From positions 434,001-498,000 of the forward strand of contig NZ_CP109013.1 in the NCBI RefSeq assembly GCF_036226745.1: 64,000 nt of DNA, in the 5' to 3' direction. Position 1 is the stretch's first letter. Each line of letters begins with the position of its first letter. Below are positions 7,024-15,011 of the stretch, piece after piece. A program made the translations under genes and the position numbers. Under the pieces are notes generated by a model. That model saw nothing but the letters and a program-made list of their open reading frames with translations, made no database searches and was not told the DNA's origin. Source of the stretch: Streptomyces sp. NBC_00683. GTDB lineage: Bacteria > Actinomycetota > Actinomycetes > Streptomycetales > Streptomycetaceae.

Positions 7024-8922
7024 GTGTCCGCCGGCGATCTGCTGATCCTCTGCGCGGACAGGAGCCCGGTGTTCACACCTGCCTTTCTCTCCACCTTCCC
7101 TCCCCTCCCCCCGTGGCTCGCCCATGTGCTGCGGGCGCAGCGCGGGCCGGTCCCGTGGAACGCGGTCCTGCGGGGGTCCCTGGCCGTGGCCCCGCTGCTC
7201 GTGGCGGTTCTCGCCGATCGGCCGACAGCCGGGATCCCGGCCGCGCTGGGGGCGATGCTGGCAGGAATCAACGACCGTCCTGGCAGCCGGCGCGCGGCGG
7301 TCTCCCGGCTCGGGATCCCTGCCCTGGCGGGTTCGGCCGGTCTGCTGCTGGGCACCGTGGCCACGGCCGCCGCAGGAACCGGCCCGTCCATGGTCGTTCT
7401 GCCGCTCCTGCTCGGGGTGCTGGGACTGATCGCGGGAGCGGTCAGCGCGACGGGTCCGGTCGCGTCCGCGTGCGGCACGCAGCTACTGGTCGCGGCCGTG
7501 ATCGGGGCAGGCATGCCGTTGCCCGAGACGGGTCCGCAGCGTGCCCTGCTGTTCCTGGCCGGTGCGGGATGGCTCATCCTGCTCCGTCTGGTCCTGCCGT
7601 CCCCCGTCCGGCCCGGCGGCGGTCCGTACCGCCTCGACGGGGAGCGGGAGGCGGTTGCCGCCGTGTACGGGGCGGTGGCCGGGCTTCTGGAGGCGGCGGG
7701 AGGACCAGAGGCTCTCGCCCGGCGCGCTGCGCTGAGCGCGGCCCTCGACCATGCGCAGGACGCGCTGACGGGGCCGAGGCTGCGTCGGCGTGCGAGTTCG
7801 GCGGCCGAGCGCAGGCTGCACGCCCAGTACGCCGCGGCTCTGCCGCTCGCCGAGGCCGCGACCGCGCTGGCCTGGGCCGGGGTGTCCCTACCCGCCGGAA
7901 TCGTGGAAGGTCCGCGTCGGCTGGCCGACGCGGTGCGTACGGGTGGCTCCTGCGGTCCCCTGTCGGCCCCGGCGCGTACCGATGCCGCGCTGCGGGCGCT
8001 GGACGATGCGATCCTGCGGGCCGCAACGGCCTTCGACTGCCCCGCGGGGGCTCCCGTACGCACGCGGATGGGGCGTTCGTACCGCTCCGCCCTGAGCGGG
8101 GCCTGGAGTGCCGCGGGACGTGAGTACGGGGTACGGGTCGCGCTGTGCTGCGTGGCGAGCACGGTCGTGGCGCAGGCCCTGCATCACGAGCACTGGTACT
8201 GGCTGCCCGCCACGACCGTGTTCCTGGTCAAGCCCGATCTGGGACCGCTGGCGTCGCGGGTGCTGTGCCGGGCCGTGGGGACGGTCGCCGGTGCCGCCGT
8301 CTTCGGTGTACTGGCTCTGTTGCTGCCCGGCCCCTTCACCCTGGTCGCAGTGGTCGCGCTCTGCGGGGCGCTGCTTCCCGTCGCGACCCGGCACTTCGCG
8401 GTGCAGACGGCGGTGGTGACCGTACTCGTACTCGCGCTCGTGCTGCTGGGCGGAGAACCGCCGGCCGCCTGGGGCCGGGTCGTCGAGTCCCTCCTCGCCT
8501 GCGCGACGGTGCTGCTCGTCGGCCACGTCCCGCTGCCCGGCAGCCGGGGCCACAGGGTCCGGGCCGCACTCGACAGTGCGGTGGGCGCGGCGCACCGGTA
8601 CCTGCGACACGTACTGGGTGCTCCGGAGGACCACCACGGGCGGGACGCGCTGCGGCGCGACGCCTACCGGTCGCTGGCCGCCGCACGCACAGCCATCGAC
8701 CTGTCGGCGGCCGAACTTCCGGCGGTGGCCCGGCACACGGCCGGATCCGGGGAGGTGGCGAGTGCCCTGGAGCAGCTCATCGACACGACGACGGCCTGCG
8801 CCGTGCAGCTGGGACACCACACGGACGGACTTCCCGCCTCGCACGCCGAGCAGCTCGCCGCGCAACTGTCCGCGCTCGACCGGGCGTGGCCCGCGCCGCG
8901 CCCGGTGGTCCCGGCCGCCTGA
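7024..8922 (+). CDS. FUSC-family membrane protein (aromatic acid exporter-like)
   Basis: A 632-residue protein starting at GTG 7024, with GGGGAGG about 14 bases upstream. It shows the FUSC two-halves layout: hydrophobic clusters at about 50-190 and 360-490, each followed by a long soluble helical region. The second half contains 'HHEHWYWLPATTVFLVKPD', typical of the FUSC/YccS/aromatic-acid-efflux superfamily. The likely role is an inner-membrane efflux or permeability protein; the substrate is unknown. It follows the sigma-CAP gene by 95 bp on the same strand and could be co-transcribed with it. Confidence 0.78.
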   Translation: MSAGDLLILCADRSPVFTPAFLSTFPPLPPWLAHVLRAQRGPVPWNAVLRGSLAVAPLLVAVLADRPTAGIPAALGAMLAGINDRPGSRRAAVSRLGIPALAGSAGLLLGTVATAAAGTGPSMVVLPLLLGVLGLIAGAVSATGPVASACGTQLLVAAVIGAGMPLPETGPQRALLFLAGAGWLILLRLVLPSPVRPGGGPYRLDGEREAVAAVYGAVAGLLEAAGGPEALARRAALSAALDHAQDALTGPRLRRRASSAAERRLHAQYAAALPLAEAATALAWAGVSLPAGIVEGPRRLADAVRTGGSCGPLSAPARTDAALRALDDAILRAATAFDCPAGAPVRTRMGRSYRSALSGAWSAAGREYGVRVALCCVASTVVAQALHHEHWYWLPATTVFLVKPDLGPLASRVLCRAVGTVAGAAVFGVLALLLPGPFTLVAVVALCGALLPVATRHFAVQTAVVTVLVLALVLLGGEPPAAWGRVVESLLACATVLLVGHVPLPGSRGHRVRAALDSAVGAAHRYLRHVLGAPEDHHGRDALRRDAYRSLAAARTAIDLSAAELPAVARHTAGSGEVASALEQLIDTTTACAVQLGHHTDGLPASHAEQLAAQLSALDRAWPAPRPVVPAA

Positions 8923-8959
8923 TCAACGGCTGTGTGTCCGGGGGGTCGTCCGCGTTCAC

Positions 8960-9466
8960 TCATTCCCCGGTGGAGCCGTCGATCCGCTCCCTGAGCAGGT
9001 CGGCATGACCGTTGTGCCGGGCGTACTCCTCGATCATGTGGGTGAGGATGTACCGGAGCGAGAACAGCTCGTCGCGCCACTTCACGGTGGCATCGAGCGA
9101 TTCGGCGGCGTCCACGATCTCGCGGGACCGCGCGCAGGCGGTGCGCCAGACGGTGAACGCCTCGACGGGGTCGGCCTGGTCGCTGTCGAACTCCGCGAAG
9201 GTGCCGTTGACGGTACCCGGCCAGTAGGCCTCGGAGTCCTCGCCGTTCCACACGGCCTGGAACCATATCCGCTCGACCTCGGCGGTGTGCCGGACCAGTC
9301 CGATGAGGGACAGGCCGGAGGGTGCGACCGCCTTGTGCCGCAGCTGGTCCGTGGTCAGTCCGGCGCACTTCAGTTCCAGCGTCTCGCGCTGGTACTGCAG
9401 GAAGCCGGTGAGCGAGGTGCGGTCGTCGGCCGTTCTGGAGGGTTCGGTACGCCGGTGATCATTCAT
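8960..9466 (-). CDS. DinB-family protein (DUF664-like)
   Basis: A 168-residue protein beginning MNDHRRTEP. It is a four-helix DinB fold: 'LKCAGLTTDQLRHK', 'LSLIGLVRHTAEVERIWFQ' with the first metal His, and 'RYILTHMIEEYARHNGHADL' with two further His residues of the expected triad. Actinobacterial DinB relatives include mycothiol-dependent transferases, so a thiol-transferase role is possible but unproven. It is divergent from the VOC gene, with only 69 bp between the two starts. Confidence 0.85.
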   Translation of the reverse strand: MNDHRRTEPSRTADDRTSLTGFLQYQRETLELKCAGLTTDQLRHKAVAPSGLSLIGLVRHTAEVERIWFQAVWNGEDSEAYWPGTVNGTFAEFDSDQADPVEAFTVWRTACARSREIVDAAESLDATVKWRDELFSLRYILTHMIEEYARHNGHADLLRERIDGSTGE

Positions 9467-9535
9467 GCCGGCATCCTGCCAGGGGTCGGGCTCGACACGT
9501 TCAGGGTTTTCGGGCCGGCTCGTAGGATGCGGACC

Positions 9536-9913
9536 ATGATCGCAGAACTGCAGTGTGTGGTGCTGGACTGTCCCGATCCCGTCGTGCTCGCCGACTTCTA
9601 CGGGACTCTTCTGGGCGGCAGGGTGAACCAGCCCGATCCTCGATGGGAGACCGGCGAGGGATGGGCGACCGTCCATGCTCCGGCCGGTCTCGTGCTCGCG
9701 TTCCAGCGGGTCGAGCCGTACCGCCCTCCCCGGTGGCCGGATCCCGAACACCCGCAGCAGTCCCATCTCGACTTCGGCGTCCCCGACCTGGACCACGCCC
9801 AGGAGCAGGTGCTCGCGCTCGGCGCGACCGTGCTGGACGACCGGCCCGCCTCTCGGAGCTGGCGCGTCTTCGCCGATCCGGCGGGTCATCCGTTCTGTCT
9901 GGTGCGTCACTGA
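9536..9913 (+). CDS. VOC/glyoxalase-like protein
   Basis: A 125-residue single-domain VOC protein: 'CVVLDCPDPVVLADFYGTLL', then 'HLDFGVPDLDHAQEQVLALG' and the C-terminal 'RVFADPAGHPFCLVRH'. The His/Glu-type metal positions are only partly visible, so it may be a binding protein rather than an enzyme. No ribosome site precedes the ATG. A TAGGAT sequence (9523-9528) lies seven bases ahead of it, so the message is probably leaderless. Confidence 0.82.
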   Translation: MIAELQCVVLDCPDPVVLADFYGTLLGGRVNQPDPRWETGEGWATVHAPAGLVLAFQRVEPYRPPRWPDPEHPQQSHLDFGVPDLDHAQEQVLALGATVLDDRPASRSWRVFADPAGHPFCLVRH

Positions 9914-9961
9914 CCGCGGCCGTTGCCCCGGGTGCTGCGCCGAGCGCCCGGGGCCGCGGTC
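9912..9961. terminator. Bidirectional terminator hairpin
   Basis: GACCGCGGCC (9912-9921) pairs with GGCCGCGGTC (9952-9961), and an inner CCCCGGG/CCCGGGG pairing can also form. It overlaps the VOC stop codon and the stop of the minus-strand gene at 9960, so it can end transcription in both directions. Confidence 0.7.
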
Positions 9962-10301
9962 ACCGGCCGATCAGGGTGAGGGCCGTGCAGGTACCGCTCG
10001 CCGCGCCGACAGCCACGACGGACGCTGCCACACAGCGGGCTCTCAGCCGCTCGTACCGTGCGGTGTACTCACCGCGGAGTTCGCCGGCGCGGTCGGCGAT
10101 CCTCAGAAGTGACTGCCGGGAGAGGGCCACCCGGTCGGCGACGTAGACCCGCTCGACGTCCTCCAACTGGGCGGTGGTCAGCCAGGGCAGCTGTTGGGTG
10201 AAGCGGGAGGCTCCTCGTCTGGCCTCCTCGACTTCGGCGTTCCACAGCAGGTAGCCCTCCATCTGGGCAAGGCCCCGGGCGCTGTCCTTGTCCGGTTCCA
10301 C
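9960..10301 (-). CDS. Small protein with C-terminal membrane helix, downstream of ctaD
   Basis: A 113-residue protein starting at GTG 10301, preceded by GAGGAGG. Residues 1-75 are charged and helical ('LAQMEGYLLWNAEVEEARRG', 'FTQQLPWLTTAQLEDVERVY'). The final 25 residues are hydrophobic ('CVAASVVAVGAASGTCTALT') and could anchor it in the membrane. It begins 39 bp after ctaD, so it is co-transcribed and may help or tether this oxidase subunit. I do not recognise a named family. Confidence 0.7.
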   Translation of the reverse strand: MEPDKDSARGLAQMEGYLLWNAEVEEARRGASRFTQQLPWLTTAQLEDVERVYVADRVALSRQSLLRIADRAGELRGEYTARYERLRARCVAASVVAVGAASGTCTALTLIGR

Positions 10302-10340
10302 GCAGTCCTCCTCTCGTCCGGCCGTTGTTCGGGCTCCGCC

Positions 10341-12071
10341 TCATGCCTGCTTGTCCCCGGGCGCCACCGTCTTCGAGTCCGCGGGGCGGTTGACCACTTC
10401 TTCGAGTGCGCGGACCGCGGGGTGGTGCAGGTCGAACGCCGGGGATTCGGAACGGATCCGCGGCAGCGTGAGGAAGTTGTGCCTCGGGGGCGGGCAGGAC
10501 GTGGCCCATTCGAGCGAACGGCCGTAGCCCCACGGGTCGTCGACTTCGACCTTCTTGCCGTACTTGGCGGTCTTCCACACGTTGTAGAGGAAGGGCAGCA
10601 CCGACAGACCGAGCAGGAAGGAGGAGATCGTCGAGATGGTGTTGAGCGCGGTGAAGCCGTCTGCCGCGAGGTAGTCCGCGTAACGACGGGGCATGCCTTC
10701 CGCGCCGAGCCAGTGCTGCACCAGGAACGTGCCGTGGAAGCCCACGAACAGTGTCCAGAAGCACATTTTCCCGAGCCGTTCGTCCAGCATCTTGCCGGTG
10801 AACTTGGGCCACCAGAAGTGGAATCCGGCGAACATCGCGAAGACCACGGTGCCGAAGACGACGTAGTGGAAGTGCGCCACCACGAAGTACGAGTCGGAGA
10901 CGTGGAAGTCCAGGGGCGGTGAAGCCAGGATGACTCCCGTGAGGCCGCCGAAGAGGAAGGTGACGAGGAATCCGACCGACCAGAGCATGGGGGTCTCGAA
11001 GGAAAGCGATCCCTTCCACATGGTGCCGATCCAGTTGAAGAACTTCACACCGGTCGGTACCGCGATGAGGAATGTCATGAACGAGAAGAACGGCAACAGC
11101 ACACCGCCCGTGACGTACATGTGGTGCGCCCACACCGTCGCGGAGAGGCCGGCGATGGAGATCGTGGCCGCGATGAGACCGATGTAGCCGAACATCGGCT
11201 TCCGGCTGAACACCGGGAAGATCTCGGAGACGATGCCGAAGAACGGCAGAGCGATGATGTACACCTCTGGATGGCCGAAGAACCAGAAGAGGTGCTGCCA
11301 GAGCAATGCTCCGCCGTTGGCCGCGTCGAAGATGTGCGCACCGAATTTCCGGTCGACCTCGAGGGCGAGCAGGGCGCCCGCCAGGACGGGGAAAGCCAGC
11401 AGGACCAGAACACCGGTGAGAAGGACGTTCCATACGAAGATCGGCATGCGGAACATCGTCATGCCGGGGGCGCGCATGCAGATGATCGTGGTGATGAAGT
11501 TGACCGAGCCGAGGATCGTGCCGAAGCCGGAGAAGGCCAGCCCCATGATCCACAGATCGGACCCGATACCGGGCGAGTACACCGCATCGGTGAGGGGGGA
11601 ATAGGCGAACCAGCCGAAGTCTGCCGCACCCTGCGGGGTGACGAAGCCGGCCACTGCGATGGTCGACCCGAAGAGGTACAGCCAGTACGCGAACATGTTC
11701 AGCCGCGGGAACGCCACGTCGGGTGCGCCGATCTGCAGCGGCATGATCCAGTTCGCGAACCCTGCGAACAGCGGCGTCGCGAACATCAGCAGCATGATCG
11801 TGCCGTGCATCGTGAACGCCTGGTTGAACTGCTCGTTCGACACGATCTGATTACCCGGCCTGGCCAGCTCGGCACGCATCACGAGCGCCAGAACACCGCC
11901 GATGAGGAAGAAGGCGAACGACGTGAGCAGGTACATCGTGCCGATCGTCTTGTGGTCAGTGGTGGTCAGCCACTTGATGACCACATTCCCCGGCTGCTTC
12001 CGCCGTAGGGGCAACTCGTCCTGAAAGGCGGTGTCGGATTCCACCGATTCTGCGGGGCCCCTCGTCGTCAC
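10341..12071 (-). CDS. ctaD: Cytochrome c oxidase subunit I (aa3-type), orphan copy
   Basis: A 576-residue protein starting at GTG 12071 with AGGAG six bases upstream. It has twelve membrane helices. The redox ligands are present: a low-spin haem His in '[17 protein letters not shown]', the CuB His and cross-linked Tyr in '[15 protein letters not shown]', the His pair in '[11 protein letters not shown]' and the haem ligands in '[10 protein letters not shown]'. It should therefore be catalytically competent. Subunit I reduces O2 to water and pumps protons. No ctaC, ctaE, ctaF or qcr genes are nearby, so this is probably an accessory copy that borrows the other subunits from the main locus. Confidence 0.95.
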   Translation of the reverse strand: MTTRGPAESVESDTAFQDELPLRRKQPGNVVIKWLTTTDHKTIGTMYLLTSFAFFLIGGVLALVMRAELARPGNQIVSNEQFNQAFTMHGTIMLLMFATPLFAGFANWIMPLQIGAPDVAFPRLNMFAYWLYLFGSTIAVAGFVTPQGAADFGWFAYSPLTDAVYSPGIGSDLWIMGLAFSGFGTILGSVNFITTIICMRAPGMTMFRMPIFVWNVLLTGVLVLLAFPVLAGALLALEVDRKFGAHIFDAANGGALLWQHLFWFFGHPEVYIIALPFFGIVSEIFPVFSRKPMFGYIGLIAATISIAGLSATVWAHHMYVTGGVLLPFFSFMTFLIAVPTGVKFFNWIGTMWKGSLSFETPMLWSVGFLVTFLFGGLTGVILASPPLDFHVSDSYFVVAHFHYVVFGTVVFAMFAGFHFWWPKFTGKMLDERLGKMCFWTLFVGFHGTFLVQHWLGAEGMPRRYADYLAADGFTALNTISTISSFLLGLSVLPFLYNVWKTAKYGKKVEVDDPWGYGRSLEWATSCPPPRHNFLTLPRIRSESPAFDLHHPAVRALEEVVNRPADSKTVAPGDKQA

Positions 12072-12281
12072 TGCGGCACTCCTTCGGTCGACGGCCGGTT
12101 GCGGACTCGGCGACCAGGATGGACTCCCCCGTGGCGGTACTGCGGGACATCCCTGTCCGCACTGCACCAGTGGCTGGCAAAGGACACTCCATTGGCCGAC
12201 GGCCACGATGCTCTTGTTGACGCACGGACCGCGGGCAGACAGCGGGTGTCTCCCCCACACAGCCTCCCCTACGGAGGGGGT

Positions 12282-12857
12282 TCAGCCCTTGGCCCAGGCC
12301 CGCAACGCCGCGCGCGAGGAGAATGCGGCCACGTTCTTGTCAAGCGGCCGGTCGGTGTACTGATGAATGCGCCAGGACGCTTCGATGCGCGGCTTTCCCG
12401 CCGTTACGTAGTCGGCGATCCAGAGGCCGTCGCCCGCGTACGAGGTCGTGTCGTGGTTCAGCCAGAAGGAGCGATTGCAGTACAGCAGGACACGGTGGTT
12501 CGGTCGCAGGCGCTTCACCTCACGGATGAAGCGGTCCTTGTCCGCGTTGCTCGCACGCGTACCCTCGCCGGTCGTCTCCCAGTCGACGGCCAGCAGATCC
12601 CCGGCTTTCTCCGGCGCACCGGCGACGAAATACGCAGCCTGTTCCTTGACGTTTCCCGGCCACAGAACGTGATAGAAGCCGACCACGCACTCGGCCCCCC
12701 TGGCGCGTGCCGCCTGGCCGGCGAGGCGCGGATTGATGTACGAACGTCCTTCGGTCGCCTTTATGAAGACGAAGTCCAGGCCGTCCGTGTCGAAGGCCGT
12801 CTGGTGGGAACTGACATCGACGCCGTGCAGCACAGGCGTCACCTCCACATGGGGCAT
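12282..12857 (-). CDS. GH25-type lysozyme (muramidase)
   Basis: A 191-residue protein. 'GVDVSSHQTAFDTDGLDFVF' and 'IKATEGRSYINPRLAGQAAR' open the GH25 barrel, 'LLAVDWETTGEG' supplies the catalytic Asp/Glu pair, and 'LWIADYVTAGKPRI' and 'WRIHQYTDR' close it. The enzyme would cleave the beta-1,4 bond between MurNAc and GlcNAc in peptidoglycan. No signal peptide is visible from the ATG at 12857, which is unusual for a wall hydrolase. Either a non-classical route or an upstream start would be needed. It is upstream of ctaD with a 210-bp gap. Confidence 0.85.
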   Translation of the reverse strand: MPHVEVTPVLHGVDVSSHQTAFDTDGLDFVFIKATEGRSYINPRLAGQAARARGAECVVGFYHVLWPGNVKEQAAYFVAGAPEKAGDLLAVDWETTGEGTRASNADKDRFIREVKRLRPNHRVLLYCNRSFWLNHDTTSYAGDGLWIADYVTAGKPRIEASWRIHQYTDRPLDKNVAAFSSRAALRAWAKG

Positions 12858-13022
12858 TGCGGTTCCGGTTCTCCTCCCATGCGTGCCCGCGTGTACGGGT
12901 TCCATCCGCCCGTCGGCCCGCAGAACCGATTCGGAGCGGTCGGAATAGGCGCCGCCCGGACGGGGTTGGTGGTCCCGCGAGACGTTTTCACCCAAGGCAG
13001 CAGGCATCGGAAGGTCGGACCC

Positions 13023-13679
13023 ATGAAGATCGGCATCATCGGGGCTGGCAACATCGGCGGCAACCTGACGCGGCGTCTTACCGAACTCGGACACGATGTG
13101 TCCGTCGCGAACTCTCGCGGACCCCACACTCTCCAGGCACTCGTCGACGAGACGGGTGCCACCGCGGTCACAGCGGCACAGGCGGCGCGCGACGCCCAGA
13201 TCGTCGTGGTGACCGTCCCTCTCGGGAAAGTCCCGGACCTGCCCTCCGGGCTCATCGACGGGGCCGCACCCGGCGCCGCCGTCATCGACACCGGCAACTA
13301 CTACCCGCAGCGTGACGGACGGATCGCCGCCATCGAGGACGGTCTGCCGGAGAGCCGGTGGACCGAGCAGCAGATCGGCCACCCGGTGATCAAGGCCTTC
13401 AACGGCACGTACGCCCAGGACATCCTCGACAGGGGACTCCCCCAGGGGACCCCTGGCCGCCAGGCGCTCCCGGTCTCCGGTGACGACCCGGCCGCCAAGC
13501 AGGCGGTACGGGAGCTCATCTCCGAGCTGGGCTTCGACACCGTGGACACCGGCGGTCTGGACGAGTCGTGGCGCCAGCAGCCGGGAACACCGGTCTACGG
13601 GGACCGGGGCGACGCGGACGCCATCCTGAAGGCGCTGGCCGACGCGTCCCCGGAACGTACCGCGGAGTGGCGCGCCTGA
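13023..13679 (+). CDS. NADP/F420-binding reductase-like protein (FNO/DUF2 type Rossmann)
   Basis: A 218-residue protein. The N-terminus 'MKIGIIGAGNIGGNLTRRL' is a Rossmann dinucleotide-binding loop, 'VANSRGPHTL' fits NADP preference, and 'VIKAFNGTYAQ' and 'ALPVSGDDPAAKQ' match NADPH-dependent F420 reductase-like proteins (F420_oxidored, PF03807). The substrate is unknown. It stands alone and divergent from the GH25 gene; a strong terminator follows. Confidence 0.85.
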   Translation: MKIGIIGAGNIGGNLTRRLTELGHDVSVANSRGPHTLQALVDETGATAVTAAQAARDAQIVVVTVPLGKVPDLPSGLIDGAAPGAAVIDTGNYYPQRDGRIAAIEDGLPESRWTEQQIGHPVIKAFNGTYAQDILDRGLPQGTPGRQALPVSGDDPAAKQAVRELISELGFDTVDTGGLDESWRQQPGTPVYGDRGDADAILKALADASPERTAEWRA

Positions 13680-13707
13680 CCGACGGGGCCGAAGCCCTCG
13701 GCCCGAT

Positions 13708-13745
13708 CCCGTGCCGCGCCCCCTGGTCGGGGGGCGCGGCACGGG
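13708..13745. terminator. Bidirectional terminator, 16-bp stem
   Basis: The arms 13708-13723 (CCCGTGCCGCGCCCCC) and 13730-13745 pair perfectly around the loop TGGTCG and are followed by TTTGC. It lies between two convergent genes (stops at 13679 and 13753). Confidence 0.85.
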
Positions 13746-13752
13746 TTTGCCG

Positions 13753-14454
13753 TCAGACAGGCTGGCCGATCGGGCGGATGATGACGTTGTTGACGTCGAC
13801 ACCCTCGGGCCGGCTCATGGCCCACACGATGGAGTCGGCGATCTGATCGGCCGTCAGCAGATGCCCTTCGGGCAGACTGCCGAGGCCGTCCCAGAACGGG
13901 GTCTCCACGCGCCCCGGGGCGACCAGGGTCACGCCCACACCGTCGCCCGTCACCATCCGCCGGGTGTTCTCGGCCAACCCGGTGACCGCCCACTTGGTCG
14001 CCCCGTAGATATTTCCCGGCGTGTGGACGAAGCCGGCGACGCTGCCGACCAGAACGATGCGTCCCCGCGTCTCCTTGAGCGCCGGGAGTGCCGCCCTGAT
14101 CAGCAGGGCAGGTCCCAGGACGTTGGTGAGGACCATCTCCCGCCAGGCCTCGGGGTCGCCGTCCGCCAGGGTGTCGTGGGTGGCGAATCCCGCGTTGGCC
14201 ACGACGGCGTCCAGCCTTCCGAACCGGTCGACCGTCCCATCGACGGCGGACTGAACGGCTTCGTGGTCCGCCGCGTCGCCGGTGAGCGTCAACAGCTCGT
14301 CGGGCTTGCCGAGTTCCTCGGCGAAACGACTGAGCCGGTCCTCGCTGCGCCCGGTGACGGCCACCCGATGGCCCCGTTCCAACAGCTGCCGGGCTGTCGC
14401 CGCGCCGATGCCGCTGCCGCCTCCGGTGATCAGCGTGACCGGTGATCCACTCAT
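13753..14454 (-). CDS. Short-chain dehydrogenase/reductase
   Basis: A 233-residue classical SDR: 'TLITGGGSGIGAATARQLL' (TGxxxGxG cofactor loop), 'VVANAGFAT' (NAG motif), catalytic Ser in 'LVGSVAGFV' and Tyr-x3-Lys in 'IYGATKWAV'. The Arg in 'AVTGRSEDR' after beta-2 suggests NADPH. The substrate is unknown. The upstream region (14516-14564) contains MerR-like dyads with a TTGACT -35-like sequence, so the gene is probably induced. Confidence 0.88.
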   Translation of the reverse strand: MSGSPVTLITGGGSGIGAATARQLLERGHRVAVTGRSEDRLSRFAEELGKPDELLTLTGDAADHEAVQSAVDGTVDRFGRLDAVVANAGFATHDTLADGDPEAWREMVLTNVLGPALLIRAALPALKETRGRIVLVGSVAGFVHTPGNIYGATKWAVTGLAENTRRMVTGDGVGVTLVAPGRVETPFWDGLGSLPEGHLLTADQIADSIVWAMSRPEGVDVNNVIIRPIGQPV

Positions 14455-14515
14455 GGTTCGCTCCCCCTCGTCGTCCTTGCCGCATCCGGTGCGGGCATGC
14501 CGGGGATCCCACCAT

Positions 14516-14564
14516 TTTGAGCGCACTCGAAGTCAAGCCCTCTTTCCGGACGCGCACTTCGAGT
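14516..14564 (-). promoter_or_regulatory. Candidate MerR-type operator upstream of the SDR gene
   Basis: TTTGAGCGCACTCGAA (14516-14531) is an imperfect dyad. Read on the minus strand it sits just after TTGACT, as in MerR-controlled promoters of actinobacterial reductases. ACTCGAAGT (14525-14533) is repeated inverted as ACTTCGAGT (14556-14564). No merR gene is next to it. The assignment rests only on sequence pattern. Confidence 0.4.
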
Positions 14565-14770
14565 AGCGGGCGGGAAGAGGTGCTGCAACCGGAGAGGGCG
14601 CACAGCCGGGCGGCGACGGCCTGGCGCGGAGTCCTCGAGTGAACGTCATGTCGAATGACGCGGAAATGGTGCTCGGTGAAGCGTCAGGTAAGCGCCAGTG
14701 TTCCGGCAGCCTTGGGCGGGCCGGAGCTGTGGCTCTGCGTGGGCACCGAACTGGGGTCGCAGGATGCGGT

Positions 14771-14916
14771 GCGACAGCTCACGGAGGGCATGAAATCCCC
14801 CCAGTCGCAACCCCTTCGGAAGTCGGGAAATTCTGCGACTTGCAAATCCGCCAGAGGGCACAGAATTGTTCGGTCCGCAAATCTCGCAGAGGGGCATGAA
14901 GTCCGTTCAGTCGCAA
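14771..14916. repeat. Degenerate 35-36 bp tandem repeat in the intergenic region before the MFS gene
   Basis: The 557-bp gap between the SDR and MFS genes has no convincing gene. From 14771 the phrase GCGA/GCAA recurs at 14771, 14806, 14842, 14877 and 14913 (spacing 35, 36, 35, 36). Units share GAGGGCATGAA-like and CAGTCGCAA-like blocks: 14783-14810 and 14889-14916 agree at 22 of 28 positions. The units are too divergent for CRISPR repeats and have no spacers. They could be operator arrays for the MFS promoter or a decayed minisatellite. Confidence 0.6.
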
Positions 14917-15011
14917 GAGTATCGACAAGAAAACCTTAGCTTGACGGCGTCGTTGAGTTTGTTTATGGTCCAGTCGTTCACGTTCCCGCCGATCACTATC
15001 CGAAGGTGTTC

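Noticed and set aside
14771..14916. Possible CRISPR array
   Set aside because: The units have no conserved repeat-spacer pattern and differ from each other throughout; no cas gene is near.
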